DNA of 64,000 bases from Algoriphagus boritolerans DSM 17298 = JCM 18970 (GCF_900108085.1 NZ_FNVR01000007.1:1-64000); one strand, 5' to 3'. Positions 56,301 through 64,000 are shown, counted from the stretch's first letter. Program-made: numbers and translations. Notes: generated from the sequence alone by a model not told the origin.

Positions 56301-58807
56301 TAGTGGGAATGGGCGTGCCTGGAGAACTCACCCCTTTTCAGTTGATGACTACGGTCTCACGAGGTATTTGCAGGTATTTGACCATCAGAAATGTAAGGGA
56401 GGAAATAAATGAACCTGTAATTGAAGGAGACAAAAGGAAAAATGAACCAAGTCAGGCGACATCGGTGAATAGAGAGATTTTGGGTATTTCAGTGATTGCT
56501 TTGGCAAATTCCTATGGGGGTTTTTCCAATGAGAGTTCCATTCGGTCCATCATTCTTGGGATACAGGATGCAAACCGAAAAATCAGGGAGACTTACAAAG
56601 GAAAGGTTCAGGTAATAGAAGAAATAGAAATAATCGAACTCTATCATGATCGTGCGCTAGGTATCCTCCGTACGGTGAAAAACCTCGAACAAGATGAAAG
56701 CAGGGAGTTCAATATCAGTGTCCCGAGCCTTTCACTGAACAAAAAAGTGGGAAGGCTTTCCAGGATACCATCTGACAATACTTCAGATTGGTGGACTAGG
56801 ATCAAGGTAACGGAGGGAAAAGAAAATTCCGAAAATAAAACCCAGTCCAGGAAAATAGTAATGGCAATTGCCACCAATGGAGCAAAAGAGAACGAATTGC
56901 CCTTATTGGCTAATGTGAAAAATATCGAATCACTCCTGGAGCAAATGACTCATAAAAACCAATATGAGCCGGAAATTGCAAAAACGATGTTTGAGCTTTT
57001 GATTCCCTATGGATTCAAAGAAGATCTGAAGCGACAAAATAACATTACATGGGTTGTGGATAAGCGTACGGCCAATTTTCCATGGGAAATGTTGCAAGAG
57101 GACTTAAATGGAATGCCCCTTTGCATCCATTCCGGAATGGTCCGCCAATTGGCTACTGATGATTTTAGAAGTAATGTCAGCAATGTATTGGAAAGGAAAG
57201 CTTTGGTGGTGGGAGATCCTGAGCTGAAAGGTTTTATGCCCCAACTTGTCGGGGCGGAAAAGGAGGCGGTTTTGGTGACTGAGTTATTGAAAAACCAGGG
57301 CTTTGAAACTCAAAGTTTGATCAAAAGTTCTGCTCCTGATATTATCCTGAAGCTTTTCACGCAGAATTACAAAATCATTCACCTGGCCGGTCATGGGGTT
57401 TTCAGTACAGATCAGAGCAAAGAAACCGGTATGGTAATAGGAAATGGTAATTTTTTGACAACCAGTGACATCGAGCAAATGAGTAAAGTGCCGGAGTTCG
57501 TCTTTGTCAATTGCTGCTACCTTGGGCAAATCAACAGTGATGCGGAGGAAGAAAATCAAAACCGAAATAAGCTTGCTGCAAATATTGGAACTCAGTTGAT
57601 TAAAATCGGTGTAAAGGCAGTCATTGTAGCCGGCTGGGCAATTGATGATGCCGCTGCGTCGGATTTCTGTGAGGAGTTTTATTCTTGTTTACTGGGTGGT
57701 GTTGCATTTGGAGAAGCAACAAAATCGGCGCGAAAATTTGTTTTTGAACGGCATAAAAAGAGGACAAATACCTGGGGGGCCTATCAATGCTACGGTGATC
57801 CTTTTTACAAATTGGATGGGCTTAGCTCCGGACCCAATTCTTTTCAGAAATTTTACCTTCAAGAGGAGGTTGAATTGGAGCTTTTCAACATGGTTTATTC
57901 TTTGGAGTCCAAATCTTTGAAAAATGAGGATGCAATAAAAAAGTTAACCATTCTGGAAGAAGCAATCAAACAATCCAATTTTTCAGGAGAGAAAATCACC
58001 GAGTATCTGGCGGATGTTTACAGTAAGCTCGGGGATTATAAAACAGCGTTAGTTCACTATGAAAAGTTGACCAAGATTGAAAAGGCCGGATTCTCACTCA
58101 GAGCTTTGGAACAATATTGCAATGTCACCTGCAAATACTGGGTGGAAGAATACACCATAAATCAAAAGAAAAAGGTGGAAGCAATAGCCGGAATTCAGGA
58201 CGCAATATTACGGTTGAACAGCCTCCTTGCTCTTGGGGAAACGGCAGAGCGGTATAGCCTCCTGGGAAGCGCTTACAAGCGAAAACTGATGGTATTGGAA
58301 ACCGACAAGCAGGCTTTTGTCCAAGCATTGGTGGAATCTGGCAGGGCGTATTTTAAAGCTTCCGAAAAGTCGGGATTCAAATCAGCATATCCCATCAATA
58401 ATGCGGTCCAGCTGGCTAAGGTATATGAGTTGATTACAGACGAAGGTTTTCCATTTGACGGAAAGACCAAGCTTAAATTCAGTTTAATTATTAATGACTT
58501 AGAGAACCTGATTCAAGCTAAGCCCAAGGAGAAAAAGGAATATTGGGATCTCGTAACCGACTCAAACCTGTTACTTTCCAGGATTTTGATCGGTAAAAAG
58601 CCGACGAAAGAAAACTGGCAGGAATTAACCGATTCCTATCAGGAAGTATGGAAAAAGGCTGGAAGCACTTCAGACAAAAAATCGGAATTAGAGCATCTGG
58701 ACACCTTAATCAAAGGATTGGAATACTCAAAAACCGAAGAATTAAATACTTTGAGAGAAAGGCTGGAAAAGCTTAAAAGCGAACTTGCTGGAAAAAAAGA
58801 AAGCTAA
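53396..58807 (+). CDS. Giant hydrolase-hydrolase-CHAT-TPR fusion protein
   Basis: 1803 residues from ATG 53396; no signal peptide. In order: an N-terminal domain (~1-170); alpha/beta hydrolase 1 (~175-480; LLLIHGTGSSS, nucleophile S248 in THSRGG, probable H454); alpha/beta hydrolase 2, LCAT-like (~530-860; LLPGIMGSNL, S620 in GHSMGG, D792 in GDES, H818 in THGGL); an unassigned domain (~890-1110; VCHGDLVHAEFPVLAGH, LGLYPGPIGT, VVVGMGVPGELTP); a CHAT caspase-like protease (~1190-1480; HLAGH1333G and NCC1374YLG, the His-Cys dyad); and a helical TPR-like tail (~1490-1803). All enzymatic motifs look intact. Solitary gene, divergent from one neighbour and convergent with the other. Role unknown; CHAT proteases elsewhere act in immune or cell-death pathways. 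Confidence 0.88.
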   Translation: MSTFKIKLRGQELPKEIAQLEYQALDYFAVRKSFTVVNSTRSDVPEQVLELAEGEILELDFEDNTFWLGDADSIRQIFAKDLKRSGGGEEVYLSEIETDEQDRGLIQKVAIKGAKVFIKNKVIRPGIRNLATKSENAALKYAGKGFDSVGAATVLSVSKDFDLADADFSKWDKSKKSLLLIHGTGSSSLGSFGEMKGTPEWEKLVEFYGETNLFALQHRTLTCSPLQNVLDAFQALPKGIELDLITHSRGGLVADLLARFAAHPDGFGPEELDVLRENDRESDLKMIEAIAKVAKTKSITIDRVVRVACPANGTTLASKRMDMFLNVMINLLGGAIGGLTNPVFLTLKELALASIETKDDVGVLPGIESMNPDSPFIRVLNFQGTEKKIRSQLIVIAGSSELSLTFKSLVVLVGKFFFRGKNDLVVDTASMEFGALREKGNVYLYLEETGKIDHITYFKTPKIRKTIQTGLLGKLDEFSGKKRTDGITFVRGGIVLEGGTYNGSEVISGKRPILILLPGIMGSNLRDEKGGKEKLLWINYIRFLRGDLKNLRPSENDGIDPDSLIKTSYKNLGDHLSRNYDIVAFPFDWRLSMKGNAALLNQKIKELLPLNQPIKMVGHSMGGVLTRDFMLYHPETYHELNARPGFKILFLGSPLGGSYRIPYVLFGKDGIIKLLSKIDIKNSSKDLLRIFVNFPGILALLPINKSGKHDFSDRNFWEKLRKASGDDSWPIPNETDLREFGEYQKMILEKEKFINYDTIFYIAGQSRKKKFTVSDLEIKDEKLVFHATNQGDESVTWASGIPKGIIDLNHFYYANVTHGGLSTEKKIFGAIEDILNQGKTGRLQNTLPMVRGSEKDFVPKEEEIFDLSEANTINTLLGIGENDEAIEHEAPIQVKVCHGDLVHAEFPVLAGHFHFDAILTTEKVIDRKLDGELTRLLNLGLYPGPIGTHQIVLSKDVSNVDKDFKGTVVVGMGVPGELTPFQLMTTVSRGICRYLTIRNVREEINEPVIEGDKRKNEPSQATSVNREILGISVIALANSYGGFSNESSIRSIILGIQDANRKIRETYKGKVQVIEEIEIIELYHDRALGILRTVKNLEQDESREFNISVPSLSLNKKVGRLSRIPSDNTSDWWTRIKVTEGKENSENKTQSRKIVMAIATNGAKENELPLLANVKNIESLLEQMTHKNQYEPEIAKTMFELLIPYGFKEDLKRQNNITWVVDKRTANFPWEMLQEDLNGMPLCIHSGMVRQLATDDFRSNVSNVLERKALVVGDPELKGFMPQLVGAEKEAVLVTELLKNQGFETQSLIKSSAPDIILKLFTQNYKIIHLAGHGVFSTDQSKETGMVIGNGNFLTTSDIEQMSKVPEFVFVNCCYLGQINSDAEEENQNRNKLAANIGTQLIKIGVKAVIVAGWAIDDAAASDFCEEFYSCLLGGVAFGEATKSARKFVFERHKKRTNTWGAYQCYGDPFYKLDGLSSGPNSFQKFYLQEEVELELFNMVYSLESKSLKNEDAIKKLTILEEAIKQSNFSGEKITEYLADVYSKLGDYKTALVHYEKLTKIEKAGFSLRALEQYCNVTCKYWVEEYTINQKKKVEAIAGIQDAILRLNSLLALGETAERYSLLGSAYKRKLMVLETDKQAFVQALVESGRAYFKASEKSGFKSAYPINNAVQLAKVYELITDEGFPFDGKTKLKFSLIINDLENLIQAKPKEKKEYWDLVTDSNLLLSRILIGKKPTKENWQELTDSYQEVWKKAGSTSDKKSELEHLDTLIKGLEYSKTEELNTLRERLEKLKSELAGKKES

Positions 58808-58831
58808 CTGTCATCAGCATTAATCTTAAAG

Positions 58832-58866
58832 TAAAAGACCCACCTCGATTCGAAGTGAGTCTTTTA
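58832..58866. terminator. Bidirectional terminator between the CHAT gene and pfkA
   Basis: TAAAAGACCCACCT pairs with AAGTGAGTCTTTTA (two mismatches) around a 7-nt loop. A and T runs flank both sides, so it can end both convergent genes. Confidence 0.85.
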
Positions 58867-58867
58867 G

Positions 58868-59854
58868 TTAAGTGGACAAAATATTGGCGACCCTCAGGTC
58901 ATCTTCATCTACTTTTTTGTCATCAACAATCGCCTTGACAATAGGAGTGAAGACTACTTTGTGATTGATCAAACCGGCCATTACATCATACTTGCCCTGC
59001 ATGAGCCCTTCCACGGCGGCCACACCAAGCTTCGATGCGAGTAATCGGTCAAATGAGGTGGGTGCTCCCCCACGTTGCAGGTGACCAAGGATCGTCACTT
59101 TGATATCATAGTAAGGGAGGTATTTTTTAACCTTATCGGCAATCTCCTGTGCCGAGCCGCTTTTTCCCCCTTCTGCCACGATGACAATATTGGAGGTCTT
59201 CATTGCTTTAGTTCTGGATTTTAGCTTTTCGACCAGAGACTCGATTGGCGTTTTATTTTCCGGAATCAATATTGCAGCCGCTGCACTCCCGATTCCTGCA
59301 TTGATCGCGATAAAGCCAGCATCTCTTCCCATCACTTCCACAAAAAACAAACGATCGTGAGAGGTAGCTGTATCCCGGATTTTGTCAATCGCTTCGATGG
59401 CTGTGTTACAGGCCGTGTCAAAACCAATGGTGGAGTCTGTACCGGAGAGGTCATTATCGATAGTGCCGGGAAGACCCATAGCAGGAATTCCATATTCTTG
59501 GAAAAACAGATGCGCACCTGTCAATGATCCGTCGCCTCCGATGACGATGAGGGCATCTATTCCGTGATTTTTAAGGTTTGTATAGGCTTTTTTTCGGCCC
59601 TCAGTAGTTTTGAATTCTTCGCTTCGGGCAGATTTCAGAAATGTCCCTCCACGTTCCAGTATGTGGGTGATATTTAGGGAATTAAGCTTCTTGATGTCAT
59701 TTTGAATCATTCCTTCGTAGCCACGATAGATTCCATACATCTCCAGGTTGTAATAAAATCCGGTTCTTACAGCTGCGCGAATCGCGGCATTCATTCCGGG
59801 TGCATCCCCACCAGAGGTGAGTACGCCAATTTTTTTTATGGTTTTGAGTTCCAT
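58868..59854 (-). CDS. pfkA: ATP-dependent 6-phosphofructokinase
   Basis: 328 residues. Motifs: GVLTSGGDAPGMNAAIRAAVRTG, IGGDGSLTGA (Gly at the position that favours ATP over pyrophosphate), catalytic Asp in PGTIDNDLSGTD and MGRDAGFIA. It commits fructose-6-phosphate to glycolysis. Its start directly abuts the stop of the methylglyoxal synthase gene, so the two are co-translated from one message. Confidence 0.96.
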   Translation of the reverse strand: MELKTIKKIGVLTSGGDAPGMNAAIRAAVRTGFYYNLEMYGIYRGYEGMIQNDIKKLNSLNITHILERGGTFLKSARSEEFKTTEGRKKAYTNLKNHGIDALIVIGGDGSLTGAHLFFQEYGIPAMGLPGTIDNDLSGTDSTIGFDTACNTAIEAIDKIRDTATSHDRLFFVEVMGRDAGFIAINAGIGSAAAAILIPENKTPIESLVEKLKSRTKAMKTSNIVIVAEGGKSGSAQEIADKVKKYLPYYDIKVTILGHLQRGGAPTSFDRLLASKLGVAAVEGLMQGKYDVMAGLINHKVVFTPIVKAIVDDKKVDEDDLRVANILST

Positions 59855-60226
59855 TTAAGGTTGTGTTAAGGCTTTGAACATGAGGGCGGCAGAGGCAGGG
59901 TTGGTCGCCAACGGAATATTGTGAACATCACATATTCTCATAAGCATTTGTACATCAGGTTCATGAGGGTGTTTGTCCAAGGGGTCACGAAAGAAGATTA
60001 CAGCATCGAGCTTTTTTTCTGCCGCCATGGCAGCGATCTGTGCATCACCACCGATCGGTCCAGAAAGCACACGTTCTACTTCAAATCCTGCCCGCTCAAT
60101 ATGAGAACCTGTGGTGCCTGTGGCAACCAGATCAATATCCACACGATGAAGGTCATCTCGGAATCCACTTAAAAAATGTACCATGTCAGCTTTTTTGCCA
60201 TCATGGGCGATCAGGGCAATTTTCAT
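59855..60226 (-). CDS. mgsA: Methylglyoxal synthase
   Basis: 123 residues. Family motifs: IALIAHDGKKADM, ATGTTGSHIE (phosphate site), SGPIGGDAQIAAM with a catalytic Asp, and FRDPLDKHPHEPDVQML with the His/Asp pair. It converts dihydroxyacetone phosphate to methylglyoxal and phosphate, a bypass that relieves sugar-phosphate stress. First gene of the unit with pfkA and zero spacing, so the bypass and the committing step of glycolysis rise together. Confidence 0.95.
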   Translation of the reverse strand: MKIALIAHDGKKADMVHFLSGFRDDLHRVDIDLVATGTTGSHIERAGFEVERVLSGPIGGDAQIAAMAAEKKLDAVIFFRDPLDKHPHEPDVQMLMRICDVHNIPLATNPASAALMFKALTQP

Positions 60227-60350
60227 GAATAGGAGCTAATAGGTTCTGGTCAAAGTTAGGAAAAATTCGGATTTCCCTTTCCAAGACTGATTTTTTAAGG
60301 TTTACTTATGTAAATGAATGGATAAAAACTTTGGTTCATTTTGCAACCAC

Positions 60351-62396
60351 CTATTTCTCGATTTTGTCCTCAAGCATAAGGAGAAATGCATATTCCAGCG
60401 CCAATTCTTTCAATGCATTAAATCTACCCGAGGCACCTCCATGTCCGGCCTCCATGTTGGTGTCCAAAAGCAATAAATTATGGTCCGTTTTCAGGTCCCT
60501 CAGTTTGGCTACCCACTTGGCCGGCTCCCAATATTGAACCTGGGAATCATGAAGACCTGAAGTGACCAAGAGATTTGGATATGCTTTTGCTTCCACATTG
60601 TCGTAGGGAGAATAGGAGAGCATGTAATCGTAGTATTCTTTTTCTTTTGGATTTCCCCATTCCTGAAATTCCCCTGTAGTCAGTGGAATACTTTCATCGA
60701 GCATCGTGGTGACCACATCAACAAATGGCACGTTGGCAATAGCACCATTGAATAGCTCCGGCCTAAGATTAATTACTGCGCCTACCAAAAGTCCTCCGGC
60801 ACTTCCACCCATGGCGTAGAGGTGCTGTGGCGAAGTGTATTTTTCAGATATCAAATGCTCGGCACAAGCAATAAAATCTGTGAAGGTGTTTCGTTTGTTT
60901 AGCAATTTCCCCTGCTCATACCAGTGTCTTCCCAAGTCTTCACCGCCTCGGATATGTGCTATTGCAAAAACAAATCCCCGATCTAAAAGACTCAATCGAT
61001 TACTTGAAAAGTAGGCATCCATGCTAAAGCCGTAGGAGCCATAGGAATAGAGGAGGAGTGGACTTTGGCCATTTTTGACAAAAAGAGATTTTCTGTACAC
61101 CAGCGAAATCGGAACCAAGGTCTCATCTGATGCTTTTGCCCAAATTCGCTCAGAATGGTAATGATCCGGATCATATCCTCCTACGACTTCTTGTTGTTTG
61201 AGCAAAGTTCGCTCACCGGTGATCATGTTATAGTCATAAACCGAACTTGGCGTCACCAGGGAGTTATACCCGTAGCGAAGAATATCTGTATCAAATTCAG
61301 GATTGATACCGATCCAAGCCGTGTAGGTGTCGTCATCAAACTTCAAAGCATGTCCATCCCTATCCCAAGGTTTGATTTGAATTTGAGTCAAACCATTTGA
61401 TCGTTCCTGAGTCACAAGATATCGCGAGAAAAGGTCAAAGTCTTCCAAAAGCACAGCTGATCGATGTGTGATTACATCTACCCAATTTTCCTTTTCTGTG
61501 TTGGAAACCGGAGTTTTTACCAGCTTAAAGTTTTGGGCATTTTCATTGGTTTTAATCCAGAAAAATTCTCCGAAATGATCCGCTGCGTATTCCAGATGCG
61601 GTATTCTTGCTTGCAGAATTTGGAAGTCTCCGTCCGGCTGATTTGATTTCAGAAATCTCATTTCCGATGAAATAGTGCTTTCGGAATGAATGAATAAATA
61701 TTCTTCTGTTTTGGATTTGTGTACCATGCAGGAAAATTCCTCATCAGATTCCTCGAATATCAATTGATCCTGAGTCGGGTCTGTTCCAAGTTTGTGTTTA
61801 TAGATTTGGTATGAGCGGAGTGTTTCAGGATCTTGCTTGGAGTAAAAAAGCGTGGTGCTATCAGCTGCCCAGACAAGGTTTCCAGTGATTTCAGGTATCG
61901 ATTCGGTGAATATTTCTCCGGTTTCCAGATTTTTGAAATGGATCGTATAGATTCTTCGTCCGACTTCATCCACTGCAAAGGCCAATATTTTTTGATCTGG
62001 GGTAGTAGAAGTGCCGCCGACTTGATAATAGGGTTTTCCCGCTGCAAGTTTGTTGACGTCAAGAATGATTTCTTCATTGCCGTCTTTGGATTTTTTTTTA
62101 CGACAGTAGATGGGATATTCTCCCCCCTTTTCATACCGGACGTACCAGTAGTATCCGGATTTAAAGTAGGGGACAGTTTGATCATCTTCTTTGATTCTAC
62201 CTTTCATTTCAGCAAAAAGCGCCTTCTGGAAATCCTCAGTGGGCTTCATTACCGATTTGAGGTAGGTGTTTTCTGAGTTGAGGTAATCCAATACCTCCGG
62301 GTTTTCCCGATCATTCATCCAATAATAAGGGTCTACTCGCTGGTGACCATGGATCTCTAAAAGCTGTGGTTTTTTTGAGGCGATAGGAGCTTGCAT
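60351..62396 (-). CDS. S9A family oligopeptidase (oligopeptidase B-like)
   Basis: 681 residues, no signal peptide. An N-terminal seven-bladed propeller (~70-400) precedes the catalytic alpha/beta hydrolase domain with S532 in GGSAGG, D617 in SGLHDSQV and H652 in EAGHGG. The start (P-x-x-x-HGHQRVDPYYWMNDRENPEVL) is typical of prolyl oligopeptidase/oligopeptidase B. It cleaves short peptides in the cytosol, in the B type after basic residues. Single gene, 124 bp beyond the mgsA start. Confidence 0.93.
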   Translation of the reverse strand: MQAPIASKKPQLLEIHGHQRVDPYYWMNDRENPEVLDYLNSENTYLKSVMKPTEDFQKALFAEMKGRIKEDDQTVPYFKSGYYWYVRYEKGGEYPIYCRKKKSKDGNEEIILDVNKLAAGKPYYQVGGTSTTPDQKILAFAVDEVGRRIYTIHFKNLETGEIFTESIPEITGNLVWAADSTTLFYSKQDPETLRSYQIYKHKLGTDPTQDQLIFEESDEEFSCMVHKSKTEEYLFIHSESTISSEMRFLKSNQPDGDFQILQARIPHLEYAADHFGEFFWIKTNENAQNFKLVKTPVSNTEKENWVDVITHRSAVLLEDFDLFSRYLVTQERSNGLTQIQIKPWDRDGHALKFDDDTYTAWIGINPEFDTDILRYGYNSLVTPSSVYDYNMITGERTLLKQQEVVGGYDPDHYHSERIWAKASDETLVPISLVYRKSLFVKNGQSPLLLYSYGSYGFSMDAYFSSNRLSLLDRGFVFAIAHIRGGEDLGRHWYEQGKLLNKRNTFTDFIACAEHLISEKYTSPQHLYAMGGSAGGLLVGAVINLRPELFNGAIANVPFVDVVTTMLDESIPLTTGEFQEWGNPKEKEYYDYMLSYSPYDNVEAKAYPNLLVTSGLHDSQVQYWEPAKWVAKLRDLKTDHNLLLLDTNMEAGHGGASGRFNALKELALEYAFLLMLEDKIEK

Positions 62397-62564
62397 TCAG
62401 TATGATTTTGTCTGTAAGGGTAATGAAAAAATGTGGTGCTTGGTTCAATTAAATTTCAGGTTGTAGGTATTAAACTTTGATACTTAGTTGAATTAAATGT
62501 CAACTTTTGCATTTCAGCAATATTTTGAGAATCTTTAATTTTACTTCAACCAACCTTACACAAT

Positions 62565-62987
62565 ATGGGAATGCTAAAAGAGTTCAAAGAGTTTGCCATC
62601 AAAGGCAATGTAGTAGATCTGGCAGTTGCCGTGATCATTGGTGGGGCTTTCGGTAAGATCGTCTCTTCATTTGTCAATGACATCGTCATGCCGCCAATCG
62701 GAATTTTGATTGGAGGAGTTGATTTCAAAGAATTGAATATTATCCTGAAAGAAGCCACTACAGATGCCGCCGGTGAAGCAGTCGCTGCTGTTACCCTGAA
62801 TTATGGGATGTTTATCCAGAATGTGATTGATTTTGCCATCATTGCATTCGTGATCTTTCTTGCGATCAAAGGAATCAATAACCTAAGCAAAAAGAAAGAA
62901 GAGGCTCCGGCACCGCCACCACCACCTGCGCCTACAGCTTCGGAGAAGCTTCTTGAAGAAATCAGAGATCTCCTGAAAAAGCAATAA
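62565..62987 (+). CDS. mscL: Large-conductance mechanosensitive channel MscL
   Basis: 140 residues. The N-terminal amphipathic helix and TM1 ([31 protein letters not shown]), periplasmic loop, TM2 (~80-102) and cytosolic C-terminal helix ([10 protein letters not shown]) are complete. A Pro/Ala-rich linker ([12 protein letters not shown]) between TM2 and the final helix is somewhat longer than in E. coli. It opens under membrane tension to release solutes. Convergent with the Spy-like gene. Confidence 0.97.
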   Translation: MGMLKEFKEFAIKGNVVDLAVAVIIGGAFGKIVSSFVNDIVMPPIGILIGGVDFKELNIILKEATTDAAGEAVAAVTLNYGMFIQNVIDFAIIAFVIFLAIKGINNLSKKKEEAPAPPPPPAPTASEKLLEEIRDLLKKQ

Positions 62988-62990
62988 AAA

Positions 62991-63022
62991 ATGGCCCTGA
63001 ATAAAATTCAGGGCCATTTTTT
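62991..63022. terminator. Bidirectional terminator
   Basis: A perfect 12-bp stem ATGGCCCTGAAT / ATTCAGGGCCAT with a 3-nt loop is flanked by an A-run upstream and six T downstream. It serves both mscL and the convergent Spy-like gene. Confidence 0.92.
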
Positions 63023-63451
63023 CTAGTTTCCCCCTCTTCCTCGCTGATAAAGTTGCCTGTTGAAATCCCGGGCGATATTGTTGAGCATCAGGATTTGTTT
63101 GGAGGACAGTACCTTGGATATGTCGCTTACAAACGCTTTTTCATTTTCCAGTAATTGTGCCTGATATTGAAATCGTTTCTGGATTCTTGATTTTGCCTCT
63201 TCTTCGCTGACTGATTCCATGTCCTTTCCAAGATCTGAGAGCTGCCGCATGGTTTTTTCCCGATTTTCATGGTATTGGTTGAAGATTGGCCAAAACTTCT
63301 CAGCCTGCTCAGGTTTGAGATCAATGCGTGTGGTGATGAAAGCGATTCGCGCAGCTTGCAGTTTCTCGGGATCCAAAGGGGGGCGTTGCCCAAAAGCATT
63401 GCTTCCAATTCCCAGAAACAGGAGAATCGCAACTAAATATGCCTTGTTCAT
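63023..63451 (-). CDS. Spy/CpxP-like periplasmic protein
   Basis: 142 residues with a signal peptide (MNKAYLVAILLFLGIGSNAFGQ). The mature part is all-helical: IAFITTRIDLKPEQAEKFWPIFNQYHE is the LTxxQ-like hook of the Spy/CpxP fold, in which two helical hairpins form a cradle. Related Bacteroidota proteins are annotated as sensors of ECF sigma factors or heavy metals and lie behind a sigma factor and a small membrane protein. That order fits here: a membrane-protein gene ends upstream. Two 93-bp tandem repeats fill its promoter region. Confidence 0.82.
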   Translation of the reverse strand: MNKAYLVAILLFLGIGSNAFGQRPPLDPEKLQAARIAFITTRIDLKPEQAEKFWPIFNQYHENREKTMRQLSDLGKDMESVSEEEAKSRIQKRFQYQAQLLENEKAFVSDISKVLSSKQILMLNNIARDFNRQLYQRGRGGN

Positions 63452-63470
63452 ATGATTATAAGTTTCTTTT

Positions 63471-63656
63471 CATCTGTTTATAATTTGATATTTATTGGTC
63501 AGATGGAATCTCGCATGCATTATAATCATCCCAGTATGTGACGATCTTCGTCATGCTCGATTTCATCTGTTTATAATTTGTTTTTCAAAGGTCAGATGGA
63601 ATCTCGCATGGTTTATAATCATCCCAGTGTGTGACGATCTTCGTCATGCTCGATTT
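63471..63656. repeat. 93-bp tandem duplication, two copies, with conserved dyad
   Basis: 63471-63563 and 63564-63656 are two copies differing at about a dozen positions, mostly in one short stretch after TTATAATTTG. Each begins CATCTGTTTATAATTTG and contains TGACGA-TCT-TCGTCA, a perfect 6-bp dyad (63539-63553 and 63632-63646), identical in both. It lies upstream of the Spy-like gene, so it may hold doubled operator sites. Confidence 0.9.
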
Positions 63657-63732
63657 CTTTTGTGAATTAAAGTCTCAATCGGGGGAAGGTCATTCCCTGT
63701 TTTACGATTTTTTACTTATACATTTAATTTTT

Positions 63733-64000
63733 TTAAAACCAGTTGGGCTCCTCTTCTGCCCAAAGTTCTTCTGCCAATGGCAATTCCTCTTCGATAATTT
63801 GATCGAGAATAGCATTAGGATCTTCTGCCATACTTAGAATATCTTCAGCGGTCCAAACCTGGCTTTCGATATAGAGCAGAGCCAATTCTTCAGAAGAAAG
63901 ATTCTGAGTTTTAGGAGTGAGAATTCCGCTTTGCCAGGCAATAGCCATTCCCAGGACAAGTACAGCGGCAGCAGCATACCCTATCCAATTTTGGGTTTTC
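63733..64000 (-). CDS. Single-pass membrane protein, 5' truncated by the window
   Basis: The frame runs from a TAA at 63733 to the right edge without a stop, giving at least 88 residues. An internal ATG at 63948 lies within a hydrophobic segment (WIGYAAAAVLVLGMAIAW), so the true start is beyond the edge. After the membrane helix comes an acidic, helical tail (SSEELALLYIESQVW, EDILSMAEDPNAILDQ, EEELPLAEELWAEEEPNWF). The layout (cytosolic N-terminus, one helix, acidic outer part) and the Spy-like gene next to it recall anti-sigma-type partners. No family is recognised. Confidence 0.7.
   Translation of the reverse strand, partial: KTQNWIGYAAAAVLVLGMAIAWQSGILTPKTQNLSSEELALLYIESQVWTAEDILSMAEDPNAILDQIIEEELPLAEELWAEEEPNWF

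Noticed and set aside
63471..63656. Tandem repeats as a CRISPR array
   Set aside because: Only two adjacent 93-bp copies with no spacers between short repeats, and no cas genes nearby.

Overview
This 64 kb stretch looks like chromosomal DNA of a Bacteroidota bacterium, most likely Cytophagales (Cyclobacteriaceae, Algoriphagus-like). The pointers are several proteins with C-terminal type IX secretion (T9SS) sorting domains, a SusE-type outer-membrane lipoprotein, hardly any Shine-Dalgarno sequences, many terminators with long A/T runs, and Rcp1-type response regulators paired with PAS-rich kinases. The genus is inferred from overall flavour, not from a marker-gene comparison. No phage, IS element, integrase or CRISPR array was seen.

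Layout. 1-700: the 3' end of a histidine kinase gene carrying an in-frame palindromic repeat, then two gene remnants (a T9SS tail and the first 35 codons of a HAD phosphatase). 797-3173: a secreted esterase and a SatD/DUF3307 gene pair behind an array of TATCG dyads. 3290-8893: an L-fucose catabolic cluster of the non-phosphorylating type (mutarotase, FucP permease, L-fucose dehydrogenase, fuconolactonase, diketo-deoxy-fuconate hydrolase, keto-deoxy-fuconate dehydrogenase). The fuconate dehydratase is not in the window, and the gaps are full of degenerate repeat words. 8970-17145: five tandem signalling genes (two large kinases, two single-domain receivers and a receiver-PAS-DHp protein with no ATPase domain), none with a DNA-binding output. 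17220-24723: oxidoreductase, cyclophilin, GAF kinase, acyltransferase, esterase, a CAU tRNA, HAD phosphatase and site-2 protease. 24764-32229: rhodanese, T9SS protein and PASTA protein, then an M43 metalloprotease with NifU and Mrp Fe-S carriers. 32390-40038: dnaG, ribBA, a secreted unknown, surE, a TPR sensor kinase and a cytosolic substrate-binding protein.

40111-52185 is a starch/maltodextrin locus: MFS sugar transporter, GH31 alpha-glucosidase and a LacI regulator on the minus strand; SusE lipoprotein, T9SS GH13 amylase, class II fructose-bisphosphate aldolase and lipoprotein GH13 amylase on the plus strand. LacI-type operators lie in the shared control region. SusC and SusD, which normally precede SusE, are absent.

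53396-58807 is one solitary 1,803-codon gene and the most unusual object here. It fuses two different alpha/beta hydrolase domains, an unassigned domain, a CHAT (caspase-like) protease domain with an intact His/Cys dyad, and a helical TPR-like tail. The window ends with pfkA-mgsA, an S9 oligopeptidase, mscL, a Spy/CpxP-like periplasmic protein behind a 93-bp tandem duplication, and the 3' part of a membrane-protein gene that runs off the right edge.
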